Origin: JADFNO01 sp965369945
GTDB taxonomy: Bacteria; Planctomycetota; Phycisphaerae; Phycisphaerales; SM1A02
Assembly: GCA_965369945.1 (NCBI GenBank)
Contig: CBDUST010000063.1
Span: 1 to 17,170, forward strand
Direction of reading: 5' to 3'
DNA: 17,170 nt
Part shown: one piece after another, positions 1 through 7,751 of the stretch
Layout of the letters: every line of letters begins with the position of its first letter
Position numbering within the stretch: position 1 is the first letter of the stretch
Translations under genes and position numbers: made by a program
The notes under the pieces: model-generated
Told to the model about the DNA's origin: nothing
Databases searched by the model: none
What the model saw: only the letters and a program-made list of their open reading frames with translations

Positions 1-60
1 CGTATTGGTTGGACGACCGCGAGCTTGCAGCACCAGTCGTCCATGTATCGCAGCCCGTCG

Positions 61-82
61 TGTTCCATTATTCAGCCGACGC
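61..82 (+). repeat. Left terminal inverted repeat of the IS
   Basis: TGTTCCATTATTCAGCCGA followed by CGC. It pairs with the inverted copy at 1243-1265. The transposase stop codon (TAA on the minus strand, 84-86) lies immediately inside it. Confidence 0.85.
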
Positions 83-83
83 A

Positions 84-1151
84 TTATGCCGCCTCACGGT
101 AGTAAGAATTGAGCAGCCCACCTAAGCGTGGGAGGCGCATGACGCGCCCGGTTGAGCATTCTGGAACCCCATCAATCAGTTGATTGCCCAAGCCTTGATG
201 CGTTCGCTCAAGGTGATAGTGCTCCATGTACTCGTCGACTGCGCGGCGTAGATGCCTCTCACCAACCAGAATCATCCGATCAAGACATTCCGACTTGATC
301 GAAAGCACGAACCGCTCTGCATAAGCGTTCAGGTTCGGGCTCTTGGGCGGCAGACGCACTGACTCCACTCCTCCACTCCTCAGGATCTCTCGAAAGACCT
401 TCGTGAACAGCGGGTCACGGTCGTGGATCAGATGCGTCTTCCCTCGAAGCATCCCCGTCATCTCGTCCATCAGGTTCCGCGCGATCTGTTCCATCCACAT
501 GCCGTTGACCACTGGACTGACCCCGGCAATCCCCACGCGCCGCGTCGGCAGATCGATCACAAACAACACCATGTAGCGAATCAGACCGACCTTCGTCCAC
601 ACCTCGATCGTGAAGAAATCGGCAGCGGCCAGGCCGTCCCAATGGGCCTTGAGGAACTTCGACCAGGGCATGTGCTTCAACCGCTCCGGAGCCGGCTCGA
701 TCCCATGATCCATCAGGATCCGCCGGACACTTGAACGCGAGATACTGCAATTCAGCTTTGAGAGCTCGCCGACGATGCGTGTGTAGCCCCAGCTCTCGTT
801 GTCAGTAGCCATTCTGACGACTATCGCACAGATCTCTTTGGTGGTTCGCGGTCGGCCCGGTCGTCGTTTGTCGCTGCCATCGTACTTCCTGGCGATCAAC
901 TCGCGGTGCCATCGCAGTATCGTGTCCGGTGTGACGATCGTCACCAACTCCCGCAATACCCGCCTGCCAAGCCGTTTCCCTTTGGTTGCCAACCGTCGAC
1001 GCTGATCGTTATTGAGACGGAGCCGCTTCCCCCCGTGCAACTCCTGAAAGACACGGATTTGCTCCTGTAAGAACTCGATCTTCTCCCGCTGGTCTTGGTT
1101 GAGCCACCCGGCGATGGCAAGGAGCAGCATTCTCATTGGCATTGTCAGCAT
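84..1151 (-). CDS. IS transposase, integrase core (rve, DDE) family, 355 aa
   Basis: DDE recombinase that would cut and join the ends of its own IS. It has an N-terminal helix-turn-helix-like region (about residues 1-150, including LRWHRELIARKYDG and a basic RRPGRPR segment) and an rve catalytic core. Candidate catalytic residues are D178 (AAADFF), D244 or D246 (HDRDPLF) and E279 (NAYAERF), so the last two are about 34 residues apart. The C-terminus PRLGGLLNSYYREAA is a signature of this lineage and recurs in several remnants in this window. The ATG at 1151 is chosen because the open frame upstream of it (to 1436) crosses the IS right end at 1265 and runs antisense into the neighbouring methyltransferase gene. 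The gene is full length and shows no internal stop, so it may be active. The exact IS family (IS3-like or IS481-like) is not settled. Confidence 0.9.
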   Translation of the reverse strand: MLTMPMRMLLLAIAGWLNQDQREKIEFLQEQIRVFQELHGGKRLRLNNDQRRRLATKGKRLGRRVLRELVTIVTPDTILRWHRELIARKYDGSDKRRPGRPRTTKEICAIVVRMATDNESWGYTRIVGELSKLNCSISRSSVRRILMDHGIEPAPERLKHMPWSKFLKAHWDGLAAADFFTIEVWTKVGLIRYMVLFVIDLPTRRVGIAGVSPVVNGMWMEQIARNLMDEMTGMLRGKTHLIHDRDPLFTKVFREILRSGGVESVRLPPKSPNLNAYAERFVLSIKSECLDRMILVGERHLRRAVDEYMEHYHLERTHQGLGNQLIDGVPECSTGRVMRLPRLGGLLNSYYREAA

Positions 1152-1242
1152 GGCCTCCAGTTTACCCGTTCCAGAATCCGTCTCGGTGCTCTGAAAGAAA
1201 GTGCGTTTCGACGTGCATATCTTCTGATCAACCCTCGACTTA

Positions 1243-1265
1243 GCGTTCGGCTGACAATTGGAACA
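1243..1265 (-). repeat. Right terminal inverted repeat of the IS
   Basis: Read on the minus strand this is TGTTCCAATTGTCAGCCGA then ACGC. It matches the left end at 16 of the first 19 positions, with a one-base offset after that. Confidence 0.85.
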
Positions 1266-1320
1266 GCACGACATCCGCAAAGGATGCTCGAAAGAGTTCC
1301 GACACACCGCGTTGCGGGAC

Positions 1321-2082
1321 TCACTGGATGCGCTTGATAAAACCCGACGGCCAGTATGTGACCCGCTGTGAGGTCGTCCCTTCGTTGAACAAAAACGATG
1401 GTTCTTCGATGACGAACTCAGATCTTGTCCGCACAAACTCTAGTGCGGCCTGCTTGGGATTATTCCACGTCCAATCCGGCTCGGTTCGCGGTGCTCCGGC
1501 GAGTTGCTCCATGATTCCATCCATGGCCACAATATATGATCCAGGCGTCACGAGAGGTGCATAGGCTTCCAACTCGCTCAGCACGTGTGCCTTGGTATGA
1601 CAAGAATCCAATAGGACCATCACGGTCTCGCCAGGTAGCACAAGTCGGCGCACGGTCGCCACCACCTGCGGATCGATCGAGTTTCCTTCAATCAGCGTGA
1701 TGAACTCAAAGACTTCGTGGGCCTCGATCGCCGCTCGATTGTGCGGACGGATCTCGATATCGATGCCAACTACTCGGCCTCTGCCAAGCAGTTTACAGAG
1801 GCTCGCACAGAACACGGCTGACCCTCCGTGGGCAACTCCCGTCTCAACGATAACTTGCGGCTTGACTCCGTAGATGACTTCCTGTAGACGAACTATGTCC
1901 TCCGGAAGCTGTATGATCGGGCGGCCCAGCCATGTGAAGCTGTATACGTACTTCGTGTCCCACCCGGAGCGCAGCCACAGCTCGCTGAGAATCGCGAACG
2001 CCTCCGGACTGCCGACGTCATGTACAGCCACAACTTTGCCAGCCTTGGAGACGGTCACTTTGTCATCTTCAATCGAAATCAT
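1321..2082 (-). CDS. CmcI/rhamnosyl O-methyltransferase-like SAM-dependent protein, 253 aa
   Basis: Resembles the cephalosporin hydroxylase / rhamnosyl O-methyltransferase family (CmcI type), whose members use SAM to methylate sugars or small molecules. Family signs are KYVYSFTWLGRPIIQLPED (about 44-62), the SAM-binding loop VETGVAHGGSAVF (79-91), the acidic strand end VVGIDIEIRPHNR (104-116) and LLDSCHTKAHV (about 157-167), where Asp and His would hold metal or substrate in this family. It is the last gene of the sugar operon. Its ATG overlaps the stop of the preceding methyltransferase gene by 4 bases (ATGA), so translation is probably coupled. The likely role is O-methylation of the operon's sugar or of the finished glycan; the acceptor is inferred, not seen. 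The stop is followed by 55 bases and then the IS. Confidence 0.8.
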   Translation of the reverse strand: MISIEDDKVTVSKAGKVVAVHDVGSPEAFAILSELWLRSGWDTKYVYSFTWLGRPIIQLPEDIVRLQEVIYGVKPQVIVETGVAHGGSAVFCASLCKLLGRGRVVGIDIEIRPHNRAAIEAHEVFEFITLIEGNSIDPQVVATVRRLVLPGETVMVLLDSCHTKAHVLSELEAYAPLVTPGSYIVAMDGIMEQLAGAPRTEPDWTWNNPKQAALEFVRTRSEFVIEEPSFLFNEGTTSQRVTYWPSGFIKRIQ

Positions 2083-2891
2083 CGCAAAGGTTCGGTCTCT
2101 TCCTCATTGCGGTATAGGCAAGCGATCAACGGGCCATAGTCTCCGATCTGGGGTACCCGAGCGGCAACCTGATGAAGCGGATGGTCGTAATCGATAGGCT
2201 CCCGTTGCACTTTTGCCATATATGAGTATGCGAGACGCGTTATGAGATAATACGATGAGGCGATAGATTGTCGTTTGAGCAGTAGCAATCTATCGGCGAC
2301 ATGTTTATCAAATCCGCGCTCGAGTAGGGTCAGGTGTTCGTGAATAGGGAGAGGCGCCAGACCAAGCACCTTACGATCGTTGTTAAGGTGTTGATAGCGC
2401 TCGGCGTACGATTCGATATAAAGAAACAAGCCACTGGGCTTTAGCAACTCTATAAGATTGTCTGCAGCTCGCTTCTGCATATCAGGCGTCTCGAGATTCT
2501 GGAAGACACGAACGGCATAAATTAGGTCGTACTGTTCCGTGATCGAGTCTTGGATGATGTCAACCCGCTTGAACTTCACATTGGGCAGCTCTTCACGGTC
2601 TGCTGTCGCCTGGGCGATCTCGATCATGTCGCTGTTGAGATCGACCCCTGTAAAACTAATCTCTGAGTTTGCTGCAGCAAGCCGTAACGTCGTAAAACCG
2701 TTGGCGCATCCAAAATCGAGCACACAGCTTGGGTGTTGGGCTTTGATGCACGCTTCAATATGGTCGATCTCTATCTCTCGAAGATAAACGTCAGGCGTAT
2801 TCGCCCTGGGATCGGCCCCATATTGCCTTGCACGTGCCGACCAGAACGCCAGCATCTCGGATCGCTTATCGACGTTAAACTGCTTCGGCAT
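2079..2891 (-). CDS. Class I SAM-dependent methyltransferase, 270 aa
   Basis: Rossmann-fold methyltransferase. Motif I is VLDFGCANGFTTL (57-69), the acidic strand-2 residue lies in FTGVDLNSDMIE (about 80-91), and the motif IV region is EQYDLIYAVRVFQNLE. A FRVDI-type post-motif segment (VKFKRVDIIQD) also fits. Length is usual for methyltransferases of glycan clusters. The start lies inside the preceding aminotransferase gene (17-base overlap) with AGGA about nine bases upstream, and its stop overlaps the CmcI-like gene by 4 bases, so it is embedded in the operon. The acceptor (O, N or C of a sugar) cannot be read from the sequence; with the aminotransferase next to it, N- or O-methylation of the amino sugar is a reasonable guess. 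No transmembrane segment or signal peptide is seen, so it is cytosolic. Confidence 0.8.
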   Translation of the reverse strand: MPKQFNVDKRSEMLAFWSARARQYGADPRANTPDVYLREIEIDHIEACIKAQHPSCVLDFGCANGFTTLRLAAANSEISFTGVDLNSDMIEIAQATADREELPNVKFKRVDIIQDSITEQYDLIYAVRVFQNLETPDMQKRAADNLIELLKPSGLFLYIESYAERYQHLNNDRKVLGLAPLPIHEHLTLLERGFDKHVADRLLLLKRQSIASSYYLITRLAYSYMAKVQREPIDYDHPLHQVAARVPQIGDYGPLIACLYRNEEETEPLR

Positions 2892-4011
2892 GGAAGAATG
2901 TCCTGAACGATTCGATCACCCGCGTAACATGTTGGTCATCCATATCCGAGTGGAGCGGGAGAGTGAGGATCTCTCTACCAACTGTCTCTGTCACAGAGAG
3001 GTCACCACAGCGGCAACCTTTGAAGCGCGTGAACCAGTGTCCCGGCTTCCAATGAATGCCAGTATCGATTCCGTACTGCCCTAGGTGAGAGCGAAGTGAC
3101 TCGCGGCGAGCTTCCGGAACTCGCACATAATAGAGGAAGGGTACCACACTGTCGAAATTGGTATTTGGCACTCGGACGCCCGGGATTGAGCCAAGGTTCT
3201 CATTGTAATAGCGACAGACACGTCGGCGGGTCTCAGCGATGGCTTCGATCTTGGCAAGTTGCGTGAGCCCGATCGCAGCATGAAGATTCGGCATGTGATA
3301 CCGAAACCCGATCCGCTTGACGTCATAGGTCCAGGCTCGTTTGTTCTCGTACATCACTTCGGCCGGCTGGCACATACCTATGAGGCGCATTTCGTGCAGC
3401 GCCTGCTCTTCATCCGCTGTGGAAACAACCAACGCTCCGCCGTCGATACACGTTATGGTCTTGACGGGATCGAAACTGAACATACAGACATCTGAAAAAC
3501 TGCCGACCATCGCGCCCTTGTACTTGGACCCAAGAGAGTGCGCCGCGTCGTGAATTATGCGCATTCCGGTCCGTTCTGCCAGGTCCGCCACCTGTTCGTG
3601 CTCACAAAGCCGACATGCGTAGTCGGTTACGATGAGTGCTCTTGTTCTTTGCGAGATTAGCGGTTCTGCCTTTGACACATCAATACAGAGCGAGTCGTCA
3701 TCGACGTCGCACAAGACCGGCTCCGCGCCTGTCGCCAGAATGGCCTGAAGATCCGCAACGTTGTTGAACGACGGGGTGAGCACCTCGTCACCAGGCCCGA
3801 CTCCTGCGAGCAGAAGGCCCAAGTGAAGGGCAGCATGTCCCGTGCTTAGAGCGACAACCCGGCGTTCTCTCGTTTGGATAAGCTGTTGCAGCGCCCTCTC
3901 GAACTCACCGACATAACTACCCATGCCAAGCCAGCCGGTCTTCAGCGCATCTGTGGCTGCCGACAGCTCTTCTTGCCCCAACAACGGCTTGAAAACCGGA
4001 ATCTGTTCCAT
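2875..4011 (-). CDS. DegT/DnrJ/EryC1/StrS-family PLP sugar aminotransferase, 378 aa
   Basis: Fold-type I PLP enzyme of the sugar aminotransferase group, which usually transfers an amino group to a nucleotide keto-sugar. Visible signs are the N-terminal PVFKPLLGQEELSAATDAL with GWLGMGSYVGEFE, the ALSTGHAALHLGL cofactor loop (54-66), D155 in IIHDAAHSLGS for the pyridine nitrogen, and K184 in FSFDPVKTITCIDGGAL as the Schiff-base lysine. The lysine argues for an aminotransferase rather than an RfbH-type dehydrase, which carries histidine there. Length is typical. The start at 4011 has GGAG five bases upstream. It sits 26 bases after rfbC and overlaps the next gene. The expected substrate is a CDP-4-keto (or 3-keto) 6-deoxyhexose made by the upstream genes; the position aminated is not known. 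Confidence 0.88.
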   Translation of the reverse strand: MEQIPVFKPLLGQEELSAATDALKTGWLGMGSYVGEFERALQQLIQTRERRVVALSTGHAALHLGLLLAGVGPGDEVLTPSFNNVADLQAILATGAEPVLCDVDDDSLCIDVSKAEPLISQRTRALIVTDYACRLCEHEQVADLAERTGMRIIHDAAHSLGSKYKGAMVGSFSDVCMFSFDPVKTITCIDGGALVVSTADEEQALHEMRLIGMCQPAEVMYENKRAWTYDVKRIGFRYHMPNLHAAIGLTQLAKIEAIAETRRRVCRYYNENLGSIPGVRVPNTNFDSVVPFLYYVRVPEARRESLRSHLGQYGIDTGIHWKPGHWFTRFKGCRCGDLSVTETVGREILTLPLHSDMDDQHVTRVIESFRTFFHAEAV

Positions 4012-4016
4012 CAGAT

Positions 4017-4020
4017 CTCC
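4017..4020 (-). promoter_or_regulatory. Ribosome binding site of the aminotransferase gene
   Basis: Minus strand GGAG within GGGGTGGAGATCTG, five bases before the ATG at 4011. It fixes the start of the aminotransferase and lies in the short gap after rfbC. Confidence 0.6.
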
Positions 4021-4037
4021 ACCCCTAAGAACGCAAT

Positions 4038-4595
4038 TCAGGATCTAATCTTGTCTTGAAGTTCAGACGTGCGAAAGTCTGGATAAGAGCGATCAGCCTC
4101 GCTGATTATCTCAGGTTTGTACGGCCACGATATGCCGAATGCCGGATCGTCCCACCGCACACCACGGGCGTTTTGACGCGCGTACGCCCGCGTCATCTGG
4201 TAAAACACTTCCGTGTTATCGTTGAGCGACAGGAACCCATGGGCAAGACCCTCCGGTACATAAACCATCCGATGATTGTCTGCCGTTAGCTCCACGGCGT
4301 GCCAGTGACAAAAAGTCTGTGACTCCGACCTAAGATCGATGATCACGTCATATAGAGCGCCGCGCGTGCATCGCACGAGCTTTGCTTCTTGGTGTGGCGG
4401 CGCTTGATAATGCATGCCGCGCAAAGTTCCGCGTCGCCAATTCCGTGAAAGGTTGCACTGGGCCACATCTGGATTCAACCTGTGGCGCTTAAACTCTTCC
4501 TGGCAAAACGTTCTGCCGAACCAGCCACGATCGTCTTGTTCGCCTTCGATGTCTATGACGAAGGCGCCGCGGAGAGAGGTTTCTGTGAAAATCAT
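4038..4595 (-). CDS. rfbC: dTDP-4-dehydrorhamnose 3,5-epimerase-like protein (RfbC/NovW type), 185 aa
   Basis: Cupin-fold epimerase that inverts C3 and/or C5 of a nucleotide 4-keto-6-deoxyhexose. Residues visible are the N-terminal MIFTETSLRGAFVID, the DDRGWFGRTF block, the base H62 in LRGMHYQ, the acid Y132 in EVFYQMT, VPEGLAHGFLSL, and the family hallmark WDDPAFGISWP (148-158). Length is normal. An in-frame TTG at 4610 would add five residues, but the ATG at 4595 matches where family members begin, so it is chosen; no clear ribosome binding site helps. The dTDP in the family name is conventional: with rfbF and rfbG in the operon the substrate is probably CDP-linked. Like NovW beside NovU in noviose synthesis, it sits next to a sugar C-methyltransferase, so it may be a 3- or 5-mono-epimerase. 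Confidence 0.87.
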   Translation of the reverse strand: MIFTETSLRGAFVIDIEGEQDDRGWFGRTFCQEEFKRHRLNPDVAQCNLSRNWRRGTLRGMHYQAPPHQEAKLVRCTRGALYDVIIDLRSESQTFCHWHAVELTADNHRMVYVPEGLAHGFLSLNDNTEVFYQMTRAYARQNARGVRWDDPAFGISWPYKPEIISEADRSYPDFRTSELQDKIRS

Positions 4596-4634
4596 CGTTG
4601 TACATCTCAAAGGATCAAGTAGGTCGTCTCAATC

Positions 4635-5810
4635 TCAAAGCACCGCGACCGTCGGAATTGGCACGATGAACTTTCCGCCGCGGCTCACATACTCACAGTT
4701 CTGCTGCCTGATCTCTGACGAGAGATTCCAGGGCAACAGAAGGCAGCCCCCCGGCTGCTCATCAACAAGGAGGGCGGGATCGACAATCGGTTGATGAGTC
4801 CCCGGAATGAACTGCCCCTGTTTGTGGGGGCTGATATCAGCGACCCAGGGAATGAGGCACGTACCTAGGCCGAACCGGTTTAGGAGCATTACTCCCTTTG
4901 CGGCCGCTCCGTATGCGGCGACTGTATCGAATTCGTTTATCGTTTCGATCAATGTCTTACCAAGGCGCTCCACGCGAGTTGCGAATTCGGCGTAGTACGA
5001 GTCACCAAATAGCCCGCGGTTCCGCTCTTGCTCACACAGTTGGTCAGCCGCGCTCTGAGCCCCCGTGTGGGCCACGGCGAGGTGCAGCGATCCTCCGTGG
5101 ATCTCGATAACCTTGACCTCAGTAATCCGCAGACCGTGCTCATCCAGTAGCGACCTCAAAGCGGACATCGAGAAGTAACACTGGTGTTCGTGGTAGATTG
5201 TATCAAATGCACACTGCTCGACCAGGCTTACGATGTAGGGCACCTCGATGTGGGCGATTCCGTCGTCAGCTAGCAGGAGTTTGAGTCCACCGATAATCTC
5301 GTGTGGATCCGGCACATGGGCGAGAACATTATTTGCGAACACGACATCTGCCTGCCCGAACGCATCAACGATCGCGGCGGCCTCCTCCCGATCAAAATAG
5401 GCGCATCGAGTAGGCACGTCGTGAGAGCAGGCATATTCGGCGATGTTCCGGGCAGGGTCCACGCCAAGAATCGTCGCCCCGCGCGCCTGCGCCTGTCGGA
5501 GCAGATAGCCATCGTTGGACGCGATTTCGACGACTCGCTGCCCGGGCCTGACGTGTTGCGATACAAGCAGACCCGCGTGTGCCAGCATCGTCCGCGACTG
5601 GCTCGAAAAATAGCAGTACTCGTCGAAGATCTCAGCTGGGTCTGGCGCCTCAGTGAGCTGCCCTAGCGAGCACTCGCGGCAAAAGACGACCTTCAGCGGC
5701 CAGCGCTGAGTGACCTCGTCCGGATCTGTCAGTAGATGATTCGCTAGGGGCATCAGTCCGAGATCGATGACCTCGCCGAACGAGGTGCCACCGCACACTC
5801 GGCAACTCAT
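4635..5810 (-). CDS. Sugar C-methyltransferase, zinc-binding NovU/TylCIII-type, 391 aa
   Basis: Three-part C-methyltransferase acting on nucleotide-linked keto-deoxysugars. The N-terminal zinc knuckle uses C3 and C6 (CRVC) with C44 and C47 (CREC). The SAM domain has VEIASNDGYLL (94-104) and VDPARN. The YHEHQCYFS motif (206-214) holds the His/Glu residues typical of this family. The C-terminal domain has AYGAAAKGVMLLNRFG and a PIVDP segment like those in its relatives. Length fits the family's roughly 400 residues. The ATG at 5810 overlaps the rfbG stop by 4 bases (ATGA). Directly after CDP-glucose dehydratase, the probable substrate is CDP-4-keto-6-deoxyglucose or its epimer, with methyl added at a carbon next to the keto group (C3 or C5). 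Which carbon is an inference that needs chemistry. Confidence 0.87.
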   Translation of the reverse strand: MSCRVCGGTSFGEVIDLGLMPLANHLLTDPDEVTQRWPLKVVFCRECSLGQLTEAPDPAEIFDEYCYFSSQSRTMLAHAGLLVSQHVRPGQRVVEIASNDGYLLRQAQARGATILGVDPARNIAEYACSHDVPTRCAYFDREEAAAIVDAFGQADVVFANNVLAHVPDPHEIIGGLKLLLADDGIAHIEVPYIVSLVEQCAFDTIYHEHQCYFSMSALRSLLDEHGLRITEVKVIEIHGGSLHLAVAHTGAQSAADQLCEQERNRGLFGDSYYAEFATRVERLGKTLIETINEFDTVAAYGAAAKGVMLLNRFGLGTCLIPWVADISPHKQGQFIPGTHQPIVDPALLVDEQPGGCLLLPWNLSSEIRQQNCEYVSRGGKFIVPIPTVAVL

Positions 5811-6886
5811 GACGAAATCGCCGGCGACCTAACGGGAACCTCGATCTCGGGATCGATCAAGACGGGAGGCTGGCACAAGTGCTTCCGATACCATCCGATG
5901 GTCTTGACGAGCGCTACGTCAAGATCGTGACGAGGAACCCAGTTGAGCTCGCGCCGGGCACGGCTTGCGTCAAGATACTGTGTCATGATTTCCCCGTAGG
6001 CTTGATTCAGGATGACCGGCTCCAGATCCTCCCGACCAACGGCGACCTGGATCTTTCTCGTCATGCTAAGGGCGTCAATTGGCTGACCTGTACCGAAGTT
6101 GAAGGCGCAGTGCCCCGTGCTTAAGCAGGTGCCGCTCCCATCACGGTCGTCAATCCATTGAGCTAGCGACAGGAACCCGAGCACCGCGTCATCGACAAAA
6201 AGATAATCGCGCACCAGCGTGCCGTCAGACCGAATCACTGGACGCTCGCCATGCAGCAATGACCGGGCTGTTCCGGGAACTAGTCTATTCCAATTCAGGT
6301 CACCCGGACCAAAAAGATTCCCACAGCGGGCGATCGCGATCGGTAAGTTGAACGTACAAGCGTACGTCTGAGCAATGAGGTCAGCGCAGCTCTTGGAGAC
6401 GTCATATGGGTTCTTCGCCGCCAGCGGTGTCTCTTCCGTATACGGTAGGTCGCCGCACTCGCCATACGCCTTGTCGCTGGATGCAATCACGATGCGGCGC
6501 ACCTGATCCGAATGCAGCCGGCAAACCTCAAGAACGTGATATGTTCCTCGAATGTTGGATTCGAACGTGCCGAGTGGATCCCGCTGCGCAACCTCGACGA
6601 TCGCTTGGGCTCCCAGGTGGAAAATTGTGTCGATCTCGCGCTCGACGATAGCCGCTTTGACCTCTTCAAAGCGCTCCAGCCGTCCACTTACAACGGAAAC
6701 ATGCTCAATGTCACCCGAGCACGACAGCGCTGAGGCCGGATCGTGGTTACGGATCAGACAGGTTACGCTGGCATTACGCTCAAGAAGCGCATGGACCAAT
6801 CGCGAGCCGAGTAATCCAGTTGCACCGGTAACGAGAACGTTCGCATCATCCCTTGGCCAAGGCTTCAACGATCCCATAACTTCCAT
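5807..6886 (-). CDS. rfbG: CDP-glucose 4,6-dehydratase, 359 aa
   Basis: Short-chain dehydrogenase/reductase that turns CDP-glucose into CDP-4-keto-6-deoxyglucose with bound NAD. Seen are the NAD loop VTGATGLLGSRL (19-30), FHLGAQA (89-95), SSDKAYG (136-142, the form typical of CDP-glucose rather than dTDP-glucose dehydratases), the catalytic pair Y162/K166 in NPYDVSKSCADL, and GNLFGPGDLNWNRLVPGT, another RfbG-like block. Length is as expected. The start at 6886 overlaps the end of rfbF by 22 bases; an in-frame ATG three codons later is a possible alternative. It follows rfbF directly, so substrate supply and use are coupled. It is cytosolic and has no membrane segment. Confidence 0.92.
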   Translation of the reverse strand: MEVMGSLKPWPRDDANVLVTGATGLLGSRLVHALLERNASVTCLIRNHDPASALSCSGDIEHVSVVSGRLERFEEVKAAIVEREIDTIFHLGAQAIVEVAQRDPLGTFESNIRGTYHVLEVCRLHSDQVRRIVIASSDKAYGECGDLPYTEETPLAAKNPYDVSKSCADLIAQTYACTFNLPIAIARCGNLFGPGDLNWNRLVPGTARSLLHGERPVIRSDGTLVRDYLFVDDAVLGFLSLAQWIDDRDGSGTCLSTGHCAFNFGTGQPIDALSMTRKIQVAVGREDLEPVILNQAYGEIMTQYLDASRARRELNWVPRHDLDVALVKTIGWYRKHLCQPPVLIDPEIEVPVRSPAISS

Positions 6887-7671
6887 CGTGCCTGATCACT
6901 TGCCCACATTTTATTCAGTCGGCGCACATCGCGCAGCGTATCCATCGCGTGCCAGAATCCTTCGTGTCGGTAGGCCATCAACTCGTTATTCTCAGCGAGC
7001 CGCGGAAGCGTATCAAACTCGAGCGATGTGCTGTCGCTATCGATGTAGTCGACAACGCCAGGTTCGAGCACAAGGAATCCTCCGTTGATCCATCCGTCCG
7101 GTTCGTTGGGTTTTTCTACGAACGAGACGACGCGATCTCCCTCCAGTATGGGGCACCCAAACTGCGATGGTCGGCGGACCACCGTAAACGTTGCCAGTCG
7201 ACCATGGCTCTGGTGAAAGGCAAGCAAGCGCGGGATGTCGATGTCGCCAAGGCCATCACCGTATGTCAGAAGGAAGGTTCCGTCATCAAGGTATGACTTC
7301 AACCGTTTGACCCGCCCGCCCGTCATCGTTCCGTCACCGGCATCGATCAGCGCTATCCGCCATGGTTCGACGGTCTGATGGAGCCGCTCGATTCGATCCT
7401 GGACATAGTCGATTCTCAAGTCACACATTCTCTCGCGGTACTCCAGGAAGTACCGTTTGACGAGCCATCCTTTGTGCCCGCATGCAATCAAAAAATCGTT
7501 GAACCCGTAGTAACTGTAGATCTTGAGGATGTGCCAAAGAATCGGTCGGCCCCCTATCTCGACCATCGGCTTGGGCATCTCGTCAGTATGTTCCGCGAGC
7601 CGAGTACCAAACCCCCCAGCCAAGACGATTACCTTGTGCGGCCTAGTTTCGGCGTGGCACACGGTCCCCAT
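6865..7671 (-). CDS. rfbF: Glucose-1-phosphate cytidylyltransferase, 268 aa
   Basis: Nucleotidyltransferase that makes CDP-glucose from CTP and glucose 1-phosphate, the first committed step of CDP-deoxyhexose pathways. The N-terminus carries VIVLAGGFGTRLAEHT (14-29) and MPKPMVEIGGRPILWHI (32-48). Further signs are LLTYGDGLGDIDI, SFVEKPNEPDGWINGGFLVLEP, and a C-terminal GFWHAMDTLRD. Length (family about 257) supports the ATG at 7671, which has AGAGG five bases upstream. In-frame ATGs at 7698 and 7713 and a longer frame to 7881 lack such a site and would add residues with no family resemblance. It is the first gene of the operon and overlaps rfbG. Confidence 0.93.
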   Translation of the reverse strand: MGTVCHAETRPHKVIVLAGGFGTRLAEHTDEMPKPMVEIGGRPILWHILKIYSYYGFNDFLIACGHKGWLVKRYFLEYRERMCDLRIDYVQDRIERLHQTVEPWRIALIDAGDGTMTGGRVKRLKSYLDDGTFLLTYGDGLGDIDIPRLLAFHQSHGRLATFTVVRRPSQFGCPILEGDRVVSFVEKPNEPDGWINGGFLVLEPGVVDYIDSDSTSLEFDTLPRLAENNELMAYRHEGFWHAMDTLRDVRRLNKMWASDQARWKLWDR

Positions 7672-7676
7672 TTCGA

Positions 7677-7681
7677 CCTCT
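7677..7681 (-). promoter_or_regulatory. Ribosome binding site deciding the rfbF start
   Basis: Minus strand AGAGG, five bases before the ATG at 7671. The upstream in-frame ATGs have nothing comparable. Confidence 0.65.
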
Positions 7682-7723
7682 GAACCTGCTTTCAACATCT
7701 CAACACGGGGCATTGTAATCGAT

Positions 7724-7751
7724 AGATTAGTCTCGGCATGCTGTACGTCAA
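7724..7751 (-). promoter_or_regulatory. Candidate promoter of the CDP-sugar operon
   Basis: On the minus strand TTGACG (7751-7746) and TAATCT (7729-7724) are separated by 16 bases. The -35 box is close to the sigma70 consensus; the -10 is weak (three of six). Placed here it would give a leader of roughly 45 bases before rfbF. This is a pattern match only, and the host's promoter consensus is unknown. Confidence 0.25.

Larger units (their letters stand above)
61..1265 (-). mobile_element. Complete insertion sequence with rve/DDE transposase and terminal inverted repeats
   Basis: A 1205-base element. The left end reads TGTTCCATTATTCAGCCGA (61-79). The reverse complement of the right end reads TGTTCCAATTGTCAGCCGA (1265-1247). 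They match at 16 of 19 positions, and both are followed by a CGC a base or two further in. The ends have the TG...CA form usual for IS3-like elements. A single transposase gene on the minus strand fills the element, leaving about 114 bases before its start and almost nothing after its stop. No convincing target-site duplication is visible (left flank ...CGTCG, right flank GCACG...). The element lies about 55 bases past the stop of the last gene of the sugar operon, so it separates that operon from whatever followed it. Many degraded relatives of its ends occur at 11572-12487 and near 16966. Confidence 0.85.

Noticed and set aside
1..60. Possible start of a minus-strand gene (ATG at 42-44, about 14 codons) leaving the window
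   Set aside because: Too short to judge, with no ribosome site and no recognisable motif.
423..734. Plus-strand open frames inside the transposase gene and similar antisense frames across the operon
   Set aside because: They are shadows of well-supported genes on the other strand and show no motif.
1152..1436. Open-frame extension of the transposase to a start at 1436
   Set aside because: It crosses the IS inverted repeat at 1243-1265 and overlaps the CmcI-like coding sequence in another frame; the ATG at 1151 matches the family's N-terminus.
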